Shown: positions 41,635 through 51,384, counted from the stretch's first letter. The stretch: 64,000 bases of DNA from Aliarcobacter sp017996075 (GCF_051062515.1 NZ_JAMXEK010000001.1); one strand, 5' to 3'. Notes: a model not told the origin generated them from the sequence alone. Numbers and translations: made by a program.

Positions 41635-43419
41635 ATGAAAAAGATAATACTTTTTTTAATGCTTTTTATTTACTCATTTTCTTTAGAAATTGGAAATAAA
41701 GTTTTAGAACCAGAAGAGGCATTTAAAGTAGATTTTATAAAAAATGAAAATAGCTTAAATATAAAAATAGAGCTAGGAGAAGGTATATATTTATATGATG
41801 ACAAGCTTCAAGTAAATATTACAAAACCAAATAAAATAGAACTTTTAAAGGATTTGAAACTTCCAAAGCCAGTTCCTTATGATGGTTTTATTGTTCATTT
41901 TGATGATTTAAATATTGAAATTCCATATAGCTTATTAAAATTAAAATTAGATTCAAATAAGTATGAAATTGAGTTTAAATTTCAAGGTTGCTCAAAAGCA
42001 GGGCTTTGTTATGCTCCTATGAGTGAAAAACAGATTATATCTTTTGAAGAAAATGCAAAAGAAGAGAGCATAACATCAATTAAAGAGGATATAAAACAAA
42101 AAGATGAATTATCATCTTCTTTAAAACAAGAGGCTGAAAATTTAAGTGAAACAGATAATATAGCAGCATCTTTAAAAGATTCTAGCACTTTAATTGTTCT
42201 TGCAACGTTTTTTGGATTTGGTCTATTATTGGCATTTACACCTTGTGTTTTTCCTATGATTCCAATTTTGTCTTCTATTATTGTAAAAGCTTCACAAAAT
42301 GAGAGTATGAGTGCTAAAAAAGGCTTTTTAATGTCTTTTGTTTATGTTTTAGCTATGAGTTTTGCATATTCATTAGCAGGAATTATTGCAGGAATTTTTG
42401 GAGCAAACTTACAAGCTAGTTTACAAAATCCTTATGTCTTGGTAGTTTTTGCACTTATATTTATAGCTCTTGCTTTTTCAATGTTTGGATATTTTGAAAT
42501 AAGACTTCCGGCATCTTTACAAACAAAGATAAATAAAACAACTGATGGTAAAGAGAAGCAAGGAATGTTAGGAATTGCTATTATGGGATTTTTATCCGCT
42601 TTAATTGTTGGTCCTTGTGTTGCTCCTCCTCTTGCTGGTGCTTTAGTTTATATAGGACAAACAGGAGATGCACTTCTTGGTGGAATTGCGCTTTTTGTAA
42701 TGAGTTTAGGAATGGGAGTTCCACTTTTACTTATAGGATTAGGGGCTGGAAAGTTTATGCCAAAGCCAGGTGGCTGGATGGAAGGTGTCACAAAAATATT
42801 TGGAATAATTATGCTAGGTGTTGCTATTTGGCTACTTGATAGAGTAATTAATCCAACAGTAACTATGTATTTATGGGCATTTTTATTTATCTCTTTTGGA
42901 GTTTATTTAAAAATATATACTCATATTATTGTAAAAAGTATTTCAAAAGTTCTAACGATTTTAGGAGCTATTTTACTTGTTGGTGCTGTAAGTGGAGCAA
43001 CAAATCCTCTAAAACCACTTGATAAATTTACAAGTGGTGTTTCCCTTTCAAAACAAGATGAATTAAAATTTATTAAAATTCAAAATATTGCACAACTTGA
43101 GGATGCTATTTTAAAATCTTCAAAACCTGTAATTCTAGATTTTTGGGCAACTTGGTGTGTCTCATGCAAAGAGTTAGATGAGATTACTTTTAAAAATGAT
43201 GAGGTTATTAAAAGACTTCAAAATTTTACACTTTTAAAAGTAGATGTTACTCAAAATAGCGAAGAGGATAAAGCAATACAAAAGAAATTTGGAGTTGTAG
43301 GACCTCCTGCACTTATTTTTTGGGATGAAAATAAACAAGAGGTAAAAAGTGCAAAAATAGTTGGATATAAAAATCCAAAAGAGTTTTTAGAAATCTTAGA
43401 TAAAAACTTCAAGAATTAA
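41635..43419 (+). CDS. dsbD: Thiol:disulfide interchange protein DsbD
   Basis: 594 residues. Signal peptide about 1-17; N-terminal alpha domain with FKFQGCSKAGLCYAPMSE (redox Cys pair); membrane domain of about 8 TM with catalytic FTPCVFPMIPILSS and VGPCVAPPLAG; C-terminal thioredoxin domain with FWATWCVSCKELDEITF. It moves electrons from cytosolic thioredoxin to periplasmic substrates, for example cytochrome c maturation and disulfide isomerisation. The upstream CPPC protein may be one such partner. Confidence 0.95.
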   Translation: MKKIILFLMLFIYSFSLEIGNKVLEPEEAFKVDFIKNENSLNIKIELGEGIYLYDDKLQVNITKPNKIELLKDLKLPKPVPYDGFIVHFDDLNIEIPYSLLKLKLDSNKYEIEFKFQGCSKAGLCYAPMSEKQIISFEENAKEESITSIKEDIKQKDELSSSLKQEAENLSETDNIAASLKDSSTLIVLATFFGFGLLLAFTPCVFPMIPILSSIIVKASQNESMSAKKGFLMSFVYVLAMSFAYSLAGIIAGIFGANLQASLQNPYVLVVFALIFIALAFSMFGYFEIRLPASLQTKINKTTDGKEKQGMLGIAIMGFLSALIVGPCVAPPLAGALVYIGQTGDALLGGIALFVMSLGMGVPLLLIGLGAGKFMPKPGGWMEGVTKIFGIIMLGVAIWLLDRVINPTVTMYLWAFLFISFGVYLKIYTHIIVKSISKVLTILGAILLVGAVSGATNPLKPLDKFTSGVSLSKQDELKFIKIQNIAQLEDAILKSSKPVILDFWATWCVSCKELDEITFKNDEVIKRLQNFTLLKVDVTQNSEEDKAIQKKFGVVGPPALIFWDENKQEVKSAKIVGYKNPKEFLEILDKNFKN

Positions 43420-43434
43420 ATATCTTTAATATAT

Positions 43435-43460
43435 AATAAATCCTTTTTTTAGGATTTATT
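43435..43460 (+). terminator. Hairpin after dsbD, abutting the TauE/SafE start codon
   Basis: 10-bp perfect arms (43435-43444 and 43451-43460), 6-T loop. The right arm contains the AGGA ribosome site and ends at the base before ATG 43461. It may end the dsbD message and/or hide the TauE ribosome site. Confidence 0.5.
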
Positions 43461-44207
43461 ATGGAATTTACTACAGAATTTTTAATTTTTGCTTCTATTG
43501 TTATTTTTTTATCGGCATTAGTTCAAGCTACTATTGGTTTTGGCTTTCCTATGATAGCAACTCCTCTTCTTGCAATGGTGACAGATATGAAAACAGCTGT
43601 TATATATGTTGCGATTCCTACTTTAGTATTAAATTTAAGTGTATTAATTATTGAAGGAAATTTTTTACAAACCATAAAAAGGTTTTATCTTTTGGCTATT
43701 ATTGCAATGATTGGAAGTGCAATAGGGACACAAATTTTGATTTATAGTAATTCTGAAGTATTTAAATTTCTTTTAGCAATTTCAATTCTTTTTTATCTTT
43801 TTAGCCAAAAAATATCTTTTGAAATGCCTTGGGTAAGAAGTAAACCAAATTTAGCAACTTTTATTTTTGGTTTAAGTGCTGGAGTTATTGGTGGTTTAAC
43901 AAATGTCATGGCATTAGTTTTAATTATCTATTCTTTAGAATCAAGACATAGTAAAAAAGAGATAATTCAATCTACAAATCTTTGTTTTATGTTTGGAAAA
44001 ATTATTCAAATAGCTATTTTCATAGCTCATGGTTCATTTACTCAAGAGATATTAGAAATATCTTTATATAATCTTTTAATTGTTGGAATCTGTTTGATGA
44101 TAGGTTTTAATTTAAGAAAAAAGATAGCTTCAGATAGTTACTTTAAATTTATAAAAGCTTTTTTATTTTTGATGGCAATAGCTTTGATTTTACAAACGAT
44201 TTTTTAA
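43461..44207 (+). CDS. TauE/SafE-family transporter
   Basis: 248 residues, about 8 TM helices. ALVQATIGFGFPMIATPLLA is the first TauE/SafE half motif and FIFGLSAGVIGGLTNVMALV the second. The family exports sulfite, sulfoacetate or related sulfur anions, and other anions in some cases. The substrate is not determined by sequence. Starts at a hairpin after dsbD and ends before a bidirectional terminator. Confidence 0.88.
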   Translation: MEFTTEFLIFASIVIFLSALVQATIGFGFPMIATPLLAMVTDMKTAVIYVAIPTLVLNLSVLIIEGNFLQTIKRFYLLAIIAMIGSAIGTQILIYSNSEVFKFLLAISILFYLFSQKISFEMPWVRSKPNLATFIFGLSAGVIGGLTNVMALVLIIYSLESRHSKKEIIQSTNLCFMFGKIIQIAIFIAHGSFTQEILEISLYNLLIVGICLMIGFNLRKKIASDSYFKFIKAFLFLMAIALILQTIF

Positions 44208-44209
44208 AT

Positions 44210-44236
44210 TGAAGATGGGATATTAGCCCATCTTCA
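44210..44236. terminator. Bidirectional terminator
   Basis: 10-bp perfect arms (44210-44219 TGAAGATGGG, 44227-44236 complement), 7-base loop, between converging TauE/SafE and DASS genes. Confidence 0.75.
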
Positions 44237-44243
44237 TAATATA

Positions 44244-45650
44244 TTATATAAATATAAATACACCAACAATTATAGGAATAAGATAAATAGCACCAAAAAT
44301 TGCTCCTAATGCCCACCATTTTCCTTGTGAAATATATCCAGCTCCATACCAAATAGGAGAAGGACCACAACCATAAGGAGTAATAATTCCCATAACACCT
44401 AAGCTACCAGCTAAAAGAATAGTAAATGTTAATAACTGTTCAGCAGGTATAAATGTAGAAGCAATAACCATAAATAATGGAACTAATGCAGTAACATGTG
44501 CTGTTGTACTAGCAAAAAAGTAGTGTAAAACATAAAATAATAGTATTAAAGCTATTATAAGTGATGTTAGACTTAAATCTGAAAGCATTGCTTGTGAATT
44601 TTTACCTATAAAATCCAAAATACCAACTTTTTTTAATCCATCTGCTAAAGCAACTAATGTAGCAAACCAGATAAATACATTAAACGCAGCTTTATCTGAA
44701 AGTAAATCGTCCCATGAAATTATACCTGATAGAATCATTATAGAAACAATACTAATTGCTGTTATTGTTGCATCAACTCCAAGTTCTTTCCCAAAAATCC
44801 ATAAAACTAAAGCAACAGTTGCAAGTCCTGCCATTAAATACTCTTTAAATGTAATACTTCCAAGTTTTTTTAACTCTTCAGTAGCCCAAGCTGGTGCTTC
44901 CGGAGATTTTTTTTGTGTAGGTGGATATATTACATAAGTAAGCCAAGGAGTTAAAATAAATAGAGGAATCATAAGAGGAAGCATAATTTTTGCCCACTCC
45001 ATCCAAGTTATAGCATGACCTGTCCCTTTTGCAATTAAATCAACAGCTAGTAAATTTGGTGCAAGAGCAGTTAAAAACATAGAACTTGTTACGCATGTTG
45101 ATGCTATTGCAACCCAAGAGATATATGCACCAATTTTACGTGGCTCATTATCTGGAAGAGAGTTGAAAATTTGTGGAATATTAATAGCTACGGGATAGAT
45201 ACTTCCTCCACTTCTTGCAGTATTTGATGGCATAAATGGAGCTAAAACTAAATCAGAAAATGCAACGGCATAACCTAAGCCTAATGTGCTTTTCCCCATA
45301 TATTTAACCATAATCAATGATACTCTTCTTCCAAGACCTGTTTTTTTATAACCAGCAGCAAACATAAATGCAGCAAAAATTAACCAAATAACACTATTTG
45401 AAAAACCACTTAATGCCCAGTTTACACTCTCTTTAGAATTTCCAATTAATCCTAAAAGAGCTACTACTGAAATACCAGTAAATCCTACAAGAGCTGCAGG
45501 AACAGGTTCAAGAATAAGACCAATTACGACTGCTAAAAATATCGCTAAAAAATGCCAAGCATTTTGTGATAAGCCCTCTGGTGCTGGAATAAACCACATA
45601 ACCAATACTACTAACACAGGAGCTAGTAGTTTTATAGTTCGTGAAGACAT
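44244..45650 (-). CDS. DASS-family (SLC13-like) dicarboxylate/anion:Na+ symporter
   Basis: 468 residues, about 12 TM. LEPVPAALVGFTGISVVALL, LAPFMPSNTARSGGSIYPVA (the S-N-T motif of Na_sulph_symp), SSMFLTALAPNLLAVDLIAK (second S-x-x-x-TALAPN block) and FASTTAHVTALVPLFM with GVMGIITPYGCGPSPIWYG identify the DASS family, closest in pattern to 2-oxoglutarate/malate translocators and CitT. It brings C4-dicarboxylates or 2-oxoglutarate into the cell or exchanges them, which fits an organism that lives on organic acids. Monocistronic. Confidence 0.9.
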   Translation of the reverse strand: MSSRTIKLLAPVLVVLVMWFIPAPEGLSQNAWHFLAIFLAVVIGLILEPVPAALVGFTGISVVALLGLIGNSKESVNWALSGFSNSVIWLIFAAFMFAAGYKKTGLGRRVSLIMVKYMGKSTLGLGYAVAFSDLVLAPFMPSNTARSGGSIYPVAINIPQIFNSLPDNEPRKIGAYISWVAIASTCVTSSMFLTALAPNLLAVDLIAKGTGHAITWMEWAKIMLPLMIPLFILTPWLTYVIYPPTQKKSPEAPAWATEELKKLGSITFKEYLMAGLATVALVLWIFGKELGVDATITAISIVSIMILSGIISWDDLLSDKAAFNVFIWFATLVALADGLKKVGILDFIGKNSQAMLSDLSLTSLIIALILLFYVLHYFFASTTAHVTALVPLFMVIASTFIPAEQLLTFTILLAGSLGVMGIITPYGCGPSPIWYGAGYISQGKWWALGAIFGAIYLIPIIVGVFIFI

Positions 45651-45777
45651 AAAACCTCCTAATAAAAAAATTAAGAAATTATAATATAAATTTATTACAT
45701 ATAGATTATAAGCTTAAATTAAATAATATTTTATAATAGAATATTTGCTATACTTTATTAAAAAATTAGGAGTTGCA

Positions 45778-46434
45778 TTGAAGAATAAATTATTAATTAC
45801 ATTTTTTATAGGGATGTTTTTTGTTACATCTAGTGCAGATGAAGTAAAAAAATCTGAAGAGTGGAAGATTCAAAATGATCCTTATTATAAACACAAAGTT
45901 AGTCAATTTGAGATGTTAAAAGATAGAAACAATATTGAAATTATGATGTTGGGTGATTCTATTACTGATGAAGGGGAGTGGAGTGAACTTTGGGGAAAGA
46001 TAGTTCAAAATAGAGGTATTAGTGGGGATACAACAAGTGGAGTCTTAGATAGACTTTATACTTTAAATCCAAATACTAAAAGAGTCTTTATAATGATTGG
46101 TGTAAATGATATCATGAGAGGAGTTAGTGAAAATATAGTTTTTGAAAATTATAAGAAAATTATAAAATTCTTTCAAGATAAAAATATAGATGTCGTTATT
46201 CAATCTACATTATATATAGGAGAGAGTAGAAAACAAAATTTTAATGTAAAAATTGAAAAACTAAATCAAAATTTAGAAGAGTTTGCAAAAAGTAATAAAA
46301 TTGTTTTTATAAATTTAAATCCAATTTTTGCACCACAAAAAACTCTTTTAAAGAGTTTCACAAAAGATGATTTACATTTAAATGCAGATGCTTATCAATT
46401 ATGGATAGAAACTTTAAAAAAGCTTAAATATTGA
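45778..46434 (+). CDS. Exported SGNH/GDSL hydrolase
   Basis: 218 residues from TTG 45778 (TAGGAG, 5 nt upstream); a longer frame from 45745 adds residues before the basic signal-peptide start. Signal peptide about 1-20. SGNH blocks: MLGDSITDEGEW (catalytic Ser61), GISGDTTSGVLDRL (Gly), IMIGVNDIMRG (Asn) and DDLHLNADAYQLW (catalytic Asp-x-x-His). It likely de-esterifies an extracytoplasmic acylated molecule, e.g. peptidoglycan or glycan O-acetyl groups; the exact substrate is not known. Confidence 0.88.
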   Translation: MKNKLLITFFIGMFFVTSSADEVKKSEEWKIQNDPYYKHKVSQFEMLKDRNNIEIMMLGDSITDEGEWSELWGKIVQNRGISGDTTSGVLDRLYTLNPNTKRVFIMIGVNDIMRGVSENIVFENYKKIIKFFQDKNIDVVIQSTLYIGESRKQNFNVKIEKLNQNLEEFAKSNKIVFINLNPIFAPQKTLLKSFTKDDLHLNADAYQLWIETLKKLKY

Positions 46435-46452
46435 AAAAATGAACAATAATGC

Positions 46453-46482
46453 TTGACAATTAGATTAGTTTTTTTGTACAAT
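46453..46482 (+). promoter_or_regulatory. Sigma-70 promoter of the NlpC/P60 gene
   Basis: Consensus TTGACA at 46453-46458, 18-nt spacer, TACAAT at 46477-46482, 34 nt before the ATG. It is the best full promoter in the window. Confidence 0.7.
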
Positions 46483-46516
46483 CAAAAACATTTTATTTTG
46501 ACAAAAAGGGAAATTT

Positions 46517-47092
46517 ATGAGAATTAGGTATAGTTTACTCACAATTGTTTTATTTAGTTTCATTTTCTCTGGTTGTGCAACAACCTCTACAAGTCAAAAT
46601 AACCTCTCTACTCCAGATAACAAATATTCATACAATGGTAAGTCAAGTCAAGACCAAAAGCATTTAAAAAATCACAATTTTATAGATGATATTACATATT
46701 CAAAATATATGTCAAAAAGAGATATGACTATAAATAAAGAGTTATTTAGTTTTTATAATGAGTGGAAAGGTACAAAATATAGAATGGGTGGATACACAAA
46801 AAAAGGGATAGATTGCTCTGGATTTGTTCAAAAAGCTATTTTAGAAAAGTTTGATTTAAAACTTCCTAGAGATAGTAGATCTCAGTCACTTGTTGGGAAA
46901 ACTATTCAAAAAAATCAACTACAAATGGGCGATTTAGTATTTTTTCATACAGGAAAAACAAAGCATGTGGGTATTTATATAGATAATGGTGAGTTTATGC
47001 ATGCTTCTACAAAAATTGGCGTTACAATTTCTAAAATTGATGATGACTATTTTAGAAATAGATATTGGAAAGCTACAAGAGTTTTAAAATAG
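46517..47092 (+). CDS. NlpC/P60 cell-wall hydrolase lipoprotein
   Basis: 191 residues. Lipoprotein signal with lipobox FSGCAT (Cys about residue 19). NlpC/P60 domain about 75-190: MGGYTKKGIDCSGFVQKAI with the catalytic Cys, QMGDLVFFHTGKTKHVGIYI with the catalytic His, and a polar third residue (His or Asn) in the MHASTKIGV block. Members such as Spr/MepS hydrolyse peptidoglycan crosslinks. Strong own promoter. Confidence 0.92.
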   Translation: MRIRYSLLTIVLFSFIFSGCATTSTSQNNLSTPDNKYSYNGKSSQDQKHLKNHNFIDDITYSKYMSKRDMTINKELFSFYNEWKGTKYRMGGYTKKGIDCSGFVQKAILEKFDLKLPRDSRSQSLVGKTIQKNQLQMGDLVFFHTGKTKHVGIYIDNGEFMHASTKIGVTISKIDDDYFRNRYWKATRVLK

Positions 47093-47103
47093 TTTTATAG
47101 ATT

Positions 47104-48387
47104 TTAAATCTCTAAAAATTTAGACATAAAAAAAAGTAAAATCACACAAAAAATATACATTTTAATAGCATAAAAGATATTAAGCTTAAATATCTCTTTT
47201 GGATTACAGCTATATCTAGCGCTCATTGTAAGATTTAATCCAGATATTGGAGAAGTTGATACTGTTGTTGCCCAAGCCATTAAAAATGTCATAGCAAGCA
47301 GTGTATGATTTGCGTTGACAAAAAAATCTCCTAAAATTGATATAGAGATAATTGGATGAATTCCAACAAAAGCTAAGATAATGAATATTAAAAGTGTAAC
47401 TGCAGCAACTTTATAATCAAAAACTTCAAATGGTAAATTAAAATTAAGTCCTAAAAGTACACTGCCAGCCATTATTCCAAATAATCCTGCAACTAAAAAA
47501 AGAGATATTTCACTCTTCATTTTTGGTAATTCATCTATTATATGAAACTTTAAAATTTTAAGACTATTTTTTAAACCTTTTTTTATTGGTAAAATAAATA
47601 TTGTAAGTAAAAAAGCAAAAGATGATATTAATAATATTATTTTAAAATCTTCATACAAATAGTGAGTTACTAGAACAAAAAAAGCTAATATAAGAGGTAA
47701 ATATAATGTTTGTAGAGATAAAGGATAACCATAAAAACTATCTAAATCAAATTTACTTTTTATTACTTCAAGATATGTAATAAAAAATGCTATAAAAGCT
47801 ATAACTGTACCAAATGAGATTATTGAAAAAGCATTTAGATTTGGAGCATATGTTAAAGCTGCTGCAAAAGCTACAAAAAAAGGTGACCAATAAGCATCAC
47901 TTGCAAAGGATCTTGTTAAAACAATAATTTGTAAAGGTGATAGTTTTGATTTTTTATACATTTTATCAGCAACTAAAAGTAGTGCAGATAGATTTATAAT
48001 AGAACCAAATAGATGAATTCCCAAATAAGTTTTAATAAAAGAGACTTTTCCACGAGGTAACTCCTCTTTATCTTTTCTAGGAGCTGTTATTAATTTCAAA
48101 AATCCAACACTAATTAAAAGGGTTAAGAGATACAAATTTACACTAAATGATTTTTCAATATCTATATAAAAATTATTAAAGTAGCTATATAAAAATGCAA
48201 TAATTGTAAAAAATAGTAGAGTTAATATAAGTTTTTTTGATTTTATTGTAAAAAATAGTATTGATGAAGCAAACCAAATAAAAACAACTGAAATAATTTT
48301 TAATTTACTATCAAAAAAATATGAATAAATAGAGAAAATAAAACTTAAAAATATAAAAACTCCGCCAAATCTTGACAAATAAAGCAT
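47104..48387 (-). CDS. Putative polytopic transporter, unknown substrate
   Basis: 427 residues, roughly 11-12 TM, Ser/Phe/Ile-rich, no signal peptide. The repeated layout with two polar conserved-looking stretches (VLTRSFASDAYWSPFFVAFA in the first half; TVSTSPISGLNLTMSARYSC in the second) resembles the inverted-repeat ion-transporter superfamily, but no specific family is recognised. Convergent with the NlpC gene; divergent from maf. Substrate unknown. Confidence 0.65.
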   Translation of the reverse strand: MLYLSRFGGVFIFLSFIFSIYSYFFDSKLKIISVVFIWFASSILFFTIKSKKLILTLLFFTIIAFLYSYFNNFYIDIEKSFSVNLYLLTLLISVGFLKLITAPRKDKEELPRGKVSFIKTYLGIHLFGSIINLSALLLVADKMYKKSKLSPLQIIVLTRSFASDAYWSPFFVAFAAALTYAPNLNAFSIISFGTVIAFIAFFITYLEVIKSKFDLDSFYGYPLSLQTLYLPLILAFFVLVTHYLYEDFKIILLISSFAFLLTIFILPIKKGLKNSLKILKFHIIDELPKMKSEISLFLVAGLFGIMAGSVLLGLNFNLPFEVFDYKVAAVTLLIFIILAFVGIHPIISISILGDFFVNANHTLLAMTFLMAWATTVSTSPISGLNLTMSARYSCNPKEIFKLNIFYAIKMYIFCVILLFFMSKFLEI

Positions 48388-48455
48388 TTAAAACCTTTTT
48401 ATTAAAATCGTATTATATAAAAACTTAGTATAATCCAAATAAAAAAGGACTTTAT

Positions 48456-49019
48456 TTGATACGATTAGGTTCAAACTCTCCTACAAGAGCTAAAATTTTA
48501 GAAGCTTTTAATATAGAATTTATACAAAATGGTGGCAATTTTGATGAAGATAGTATAAAAACTACAAATCCAAAAGAGTTTTGCTATTTGGCTACAAAGG
48601 GAAAATTTGATGAGCTTTATTCAAAATTTGGAGTAGAAGATTTCCCTTTGCTTGTGGCTGATAGTGTTGTAACATCTCAAGAAAAACTTCTTCGTAAACC
48701 AAAAGATTATAATGATGCAAAATATATGCTAGAGCTTCAAAGTGGAAGTAAAACAAGTGTAATTTCTTGCTTTATTTTCAAAAGTAAAAATATAGAGTTA
48801 ATTGATATATCTATTACAACTTATGATTTTATGGAATTTAATAAAAAAGATATGGAAGAGTATTTAAAGAGCGGAGAGTGTTTTGGAAAAGCAGGTGCAA
48901 TTATGGTTGAAGGTTTTTGTAAACCATACATAAAAAGCGTAAAAGGTTTGGAAAGTACAGCTATGGGGCTTAGTGTAGAAAAATTAATTCCATTTTTAAA
49001 TTCAAATAGTTTTAAATAA
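48456..49019 (+). CDS. maf: Maf-like nucleotide pyrophosphatase
   Basis: 187 residues, TTG start. GSNSPTRAKILEAFNIEF is the Maf S-x-S-P-R-R-like start (here N-S-P-T-R); LVADSVV (catalytic Asp) and LRKPKDYNDAKYMLELQSG follow. Maf family enzymes hydrolyse (d)TTP/UTP or modified nucleotides, and the name also refers to septum inhibition. The 3' end overlaps the converging MFS gene by 18 nt. Confidence 0.88.
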   Translation: MIRLGSNSPTRAKILEAFNIEFIQNGGNFDEDSIKTTNPKEFCYLATKGKFDELYSKFGVEDFPLLVADSVVTSQEKLLRKPKDYNDAKYMLELQSGSKTSVISCFIFKSKNIELIDISITTYDFMEFNKKDMEEYLKSGECFGKAGAIMVEGFCKPYIKSVKGLESTAMGLSVEKLIPFLNSNSFK

Positions 49020-50144
49020 TTTTCTATTAAAAAAAACAACTAATGCTACAATAATAATTAAAAATATAAAAATAGTTAGCATAATATTCCAACCAAAACC
49101 CTTGTAAATATATGAAGGTATAATTGAACCACTTGCTCCTCCTAAATAGTAAAAAGTAAGATACATTCCAGATGTAAGTGATTTTTGTGAACTTTTCATT
49201 GAGTTTGCAAGCTGAGTACTAACTGTATGGGTTGTAAACATCCCTATACAAACTAAAAATAAAAATATGAATAGGTATAAAATATTCTCATTTAATAAAA
49301 AAATAATTGAAAAAATATAAAAAATAATAGCTATAAATATTGTATTTATTTCACCTTTAAAAAATGATACAATTTTTTTTGATGTAAGAGATACCAAAAT
49401 TCCCATACCATATCCCAAATATAAAAGGGCAATTTGAAACTCTGAAACATTATTTGATATCTCTTTTGCACGAAATGGTAAAACATTTAAAACTCCAGAA
49501 AATACAAAAAATACAAAAAACATTATGAAGTAGATTATTAAAAATCTTTTATCTTTTAATATATTTATAACATCTGAAATTCTTGGTTTTATAATATTTG
49601 CATCCCCATTAAAATCTAATTTTCTTATTAATAAAATAGATATAAGTATTGCAACAGATAGAGAATAAAATACATATTCGTAGGAAAAAGTAGTAGCAAT
49701 AAATCCAGAAAAAACTCTTCCTACTAGTCCTCCAAAAACTGTACCTGCAACATAAATAGACATATTAAATTTTATATTTTCTTTATCTATATTTGCCAAA
49801 ATACTCATCAAAGATGTCAAAATAGCTGGAATTACTAGCGCTTCACAAACTCTAAAAAATAAAAATAGTTCATAATTTTGAGACAATCCTAATAAAATAT
49901 TTGTAATAAGCAAAACTATTGAAGCATTTATTAACATTTTCTTTGCATTTACTTTTTCTAAAATATATCCATAAATTATTGGAGCAACTGCTAGAAAAAA
50001 TAGAATAACTGCTGTAAATTGTGAAGCTTCAATAATAGATATATTAAATTTTGATGCAAGAAGCGGCTGAAGCGGTTGCGTTGCATACATAACAGACATT
50101 GTAACAATAAGACCATAAATAATAATTAACAAATTACTTTTCAA
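49002..50144 (-). CDS. MFS transporter (AraJ/YnfM-like), 12 TM
   Basis: 380 residues. The motif near residues 60-75 (IIYGYILEKVNAKKMLINAS) is MFS motif A-like; 12 TM helices; a short central loop (LDFNGDANIIKPRISD). It is similar to drug/metabolite efflux MFS of the YnfM or CynX type by eye only. Overlaps maf tail to tail. The substrate is unknown. Confidence 0.82.
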   Translation of the reverse strand: MKSNLLIIIYGLIVTMSVMYATQPLQPLLASKFNISIIEASQFTAVILFFLAVAPIIYGYILEKVNAKKMLINASIVLLITNILLGLSQNYELFLFFRVCEALVIPAILTSLMSILANIDKENIKFNMSIYVAGTVFGGLVGRVFSGFIATTFSYEYVFYSLSVAILISILLIRKLDFNGDANIIKPRISDVINILKDKRFLIIYFIMFFVFFVFSGVLNVLPFRAKEISNNVSEFQIALLYLGYGMGILVSLTSKKIVSFFKGEINTIFIAIIFYIFSIIFLLNENILYLFIFLFLVCIGMFTTHTVSTQLANSMKSSQKSLTSGMYLTFYYLGGASGSIIPSYIYKGFGWNIMLTIFIFLIIIVALVVFFNRKLFKTI

Positions 50145-50208
50145 ATAATATCCTTTTAAAAGTGGATTTTACTCTTAAAAGTATTTGTTTATAGTTAAGT
50201 AAAAGGTT

Positions 50209-50234
50209 AAAATTAGGGCTTAAGCCCTAATTTT
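50209..50234. terminator. Terminator after cytochrome c peroxidase
   Basis: Perfect 26-base inverted repeat (13-bp arms) just after the peroxidase stop codon, T-rich on both sides. Confidence 0.75.
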
Positions 50235-50235
50235 A

Positions 50236-51257
50236 TTAATCAAATGATGGTTTTGGAGTAGAATCTGTTGATTCTGGAAGTTGTGGATAAGTAATAGCTG
50301 GTTTAGTACCTTTTAGTGCTTTTAAAAATGTTACAATTTTAGCTGCATCATCATCTGATATATTAATTCCCAACTGTACAGAACCCATCTCTTTTACTGC
50401 ATCAGCAAGTGACCAAATTTGTCCATTGTGGAAATAAGGTGCAGTTTCAGTAATATTTCTAAGAGTTGGAGTTTTAACCATACCGTTTTCATCACCTTTA
50501 AAATCACCAACAGTTATAAATTTATATTGATTTGCAACTTGAAATGGTTGCATTGTTCCACCAAGAGCAATTCCCGTATGACAAGCTGTACAACCTTTGT
50601 TTAAAAATGTAGTTAAACCTTCTTGCTCCTCTTTAGTTAAAGCTTTTGTATCACCATTTAAGAATTTATCAAATCTTGATGGAGTAACTAAAGTTTTTTC
50701 AAATGTAGCAATCGCTCCTGTGATTTTATCAAAATCAACTTTTACATCTTTACCATATGCTTTTTTAAACTCTTCAACATAAGCTGGAATCGAGTTAATT
50801 CTCTCAACAACAAGTGCTGGAGGTGCAGCCATTTCTGGACCAGCTTGAATAGGACCAGCAGCTTGATCAGCTAAATGAGGACTTCTTCCATCCCAAAACT
50901 GTGCTTTAAAAAATACTGAGTTATAAACTGTCGGAGAGTTTAAGTGGTGTGGGTTTGCCGTCCAACCATGTCCTATTGCTGCTGGAACTGTATCCGCTCC
51001 ACCAAGAGCTAAATTATGACATGTGTTACATGAAATAAGATTGCTTCTTGAAAGTCTTGGATCAAAATATAGCTTTTTCCCAAGCTCAACTTTTGAATCT
51101 GTAATTGGATCTTTTGGATCATCAATAAGTTTCATTAAAACTTGTTTATTTGAAGGAATAGCTTCCAAACCTGCATTTTTTCTTTTGTAATCAAAGATTC
51201 ATTTGCAAAAAGTGTACTTGCACCTAAAAGTAGTGCTAAAGAAATTTGTAGTTTCAT
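50236..51257 (-). pseudogene. ccpA: Di-heme cytochrome c peroxidase, signal peptide separated by a frameshift
   Basis: The frame starting at TTG 51168 (310 residues) holds the whole enzyme: heme sites SCNTCHNLALGG and GCTACHTGIALGG, ELGKKLYFDPRLSRSN, and QFWDGRSPHLADQAAGPIQA. It has no signal peptide. Upstream, ATG 51257 opens a frame whose first ~20 residues are a perfect signal peptide (KLQISLALLLGASTLFANES), but it ends at a stop about 40 codons on. One extra A in the A6 run (T6 at 51176-51181, plus strand) would join them. The enzyme needs export to receive heme, so as read this is a broken gene, or a sequencing error or slippage site. Confidence 0.75.
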
Positions 51258-51384
51258 AATAAAATCCTCCTAAATGATTTAATAAATCTTAGGATAAAAA
51301 TTATTAAATGAAAGTTAAATTTATAGTATTTTTGAAAAAATATTATAATTTTAACTTATAATACAAGATAGATTTTGTCTTGTT

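Noticed and set aside
42615..42839. Plus-strand frame with Cys-rich product inside dsbD
   Set aside because: Out-of-frame reading within the conserved membrane domain of dsbD.
51342..51362. ATTATAA-N7-TTATAAT inverted repeat upstream of the peroxidase gene, PerR-box-like
   Set aside because: It is made only of A and T arms and coincides with likely -10 sequences; the match to a PerR box is not distinctive in this base composition.
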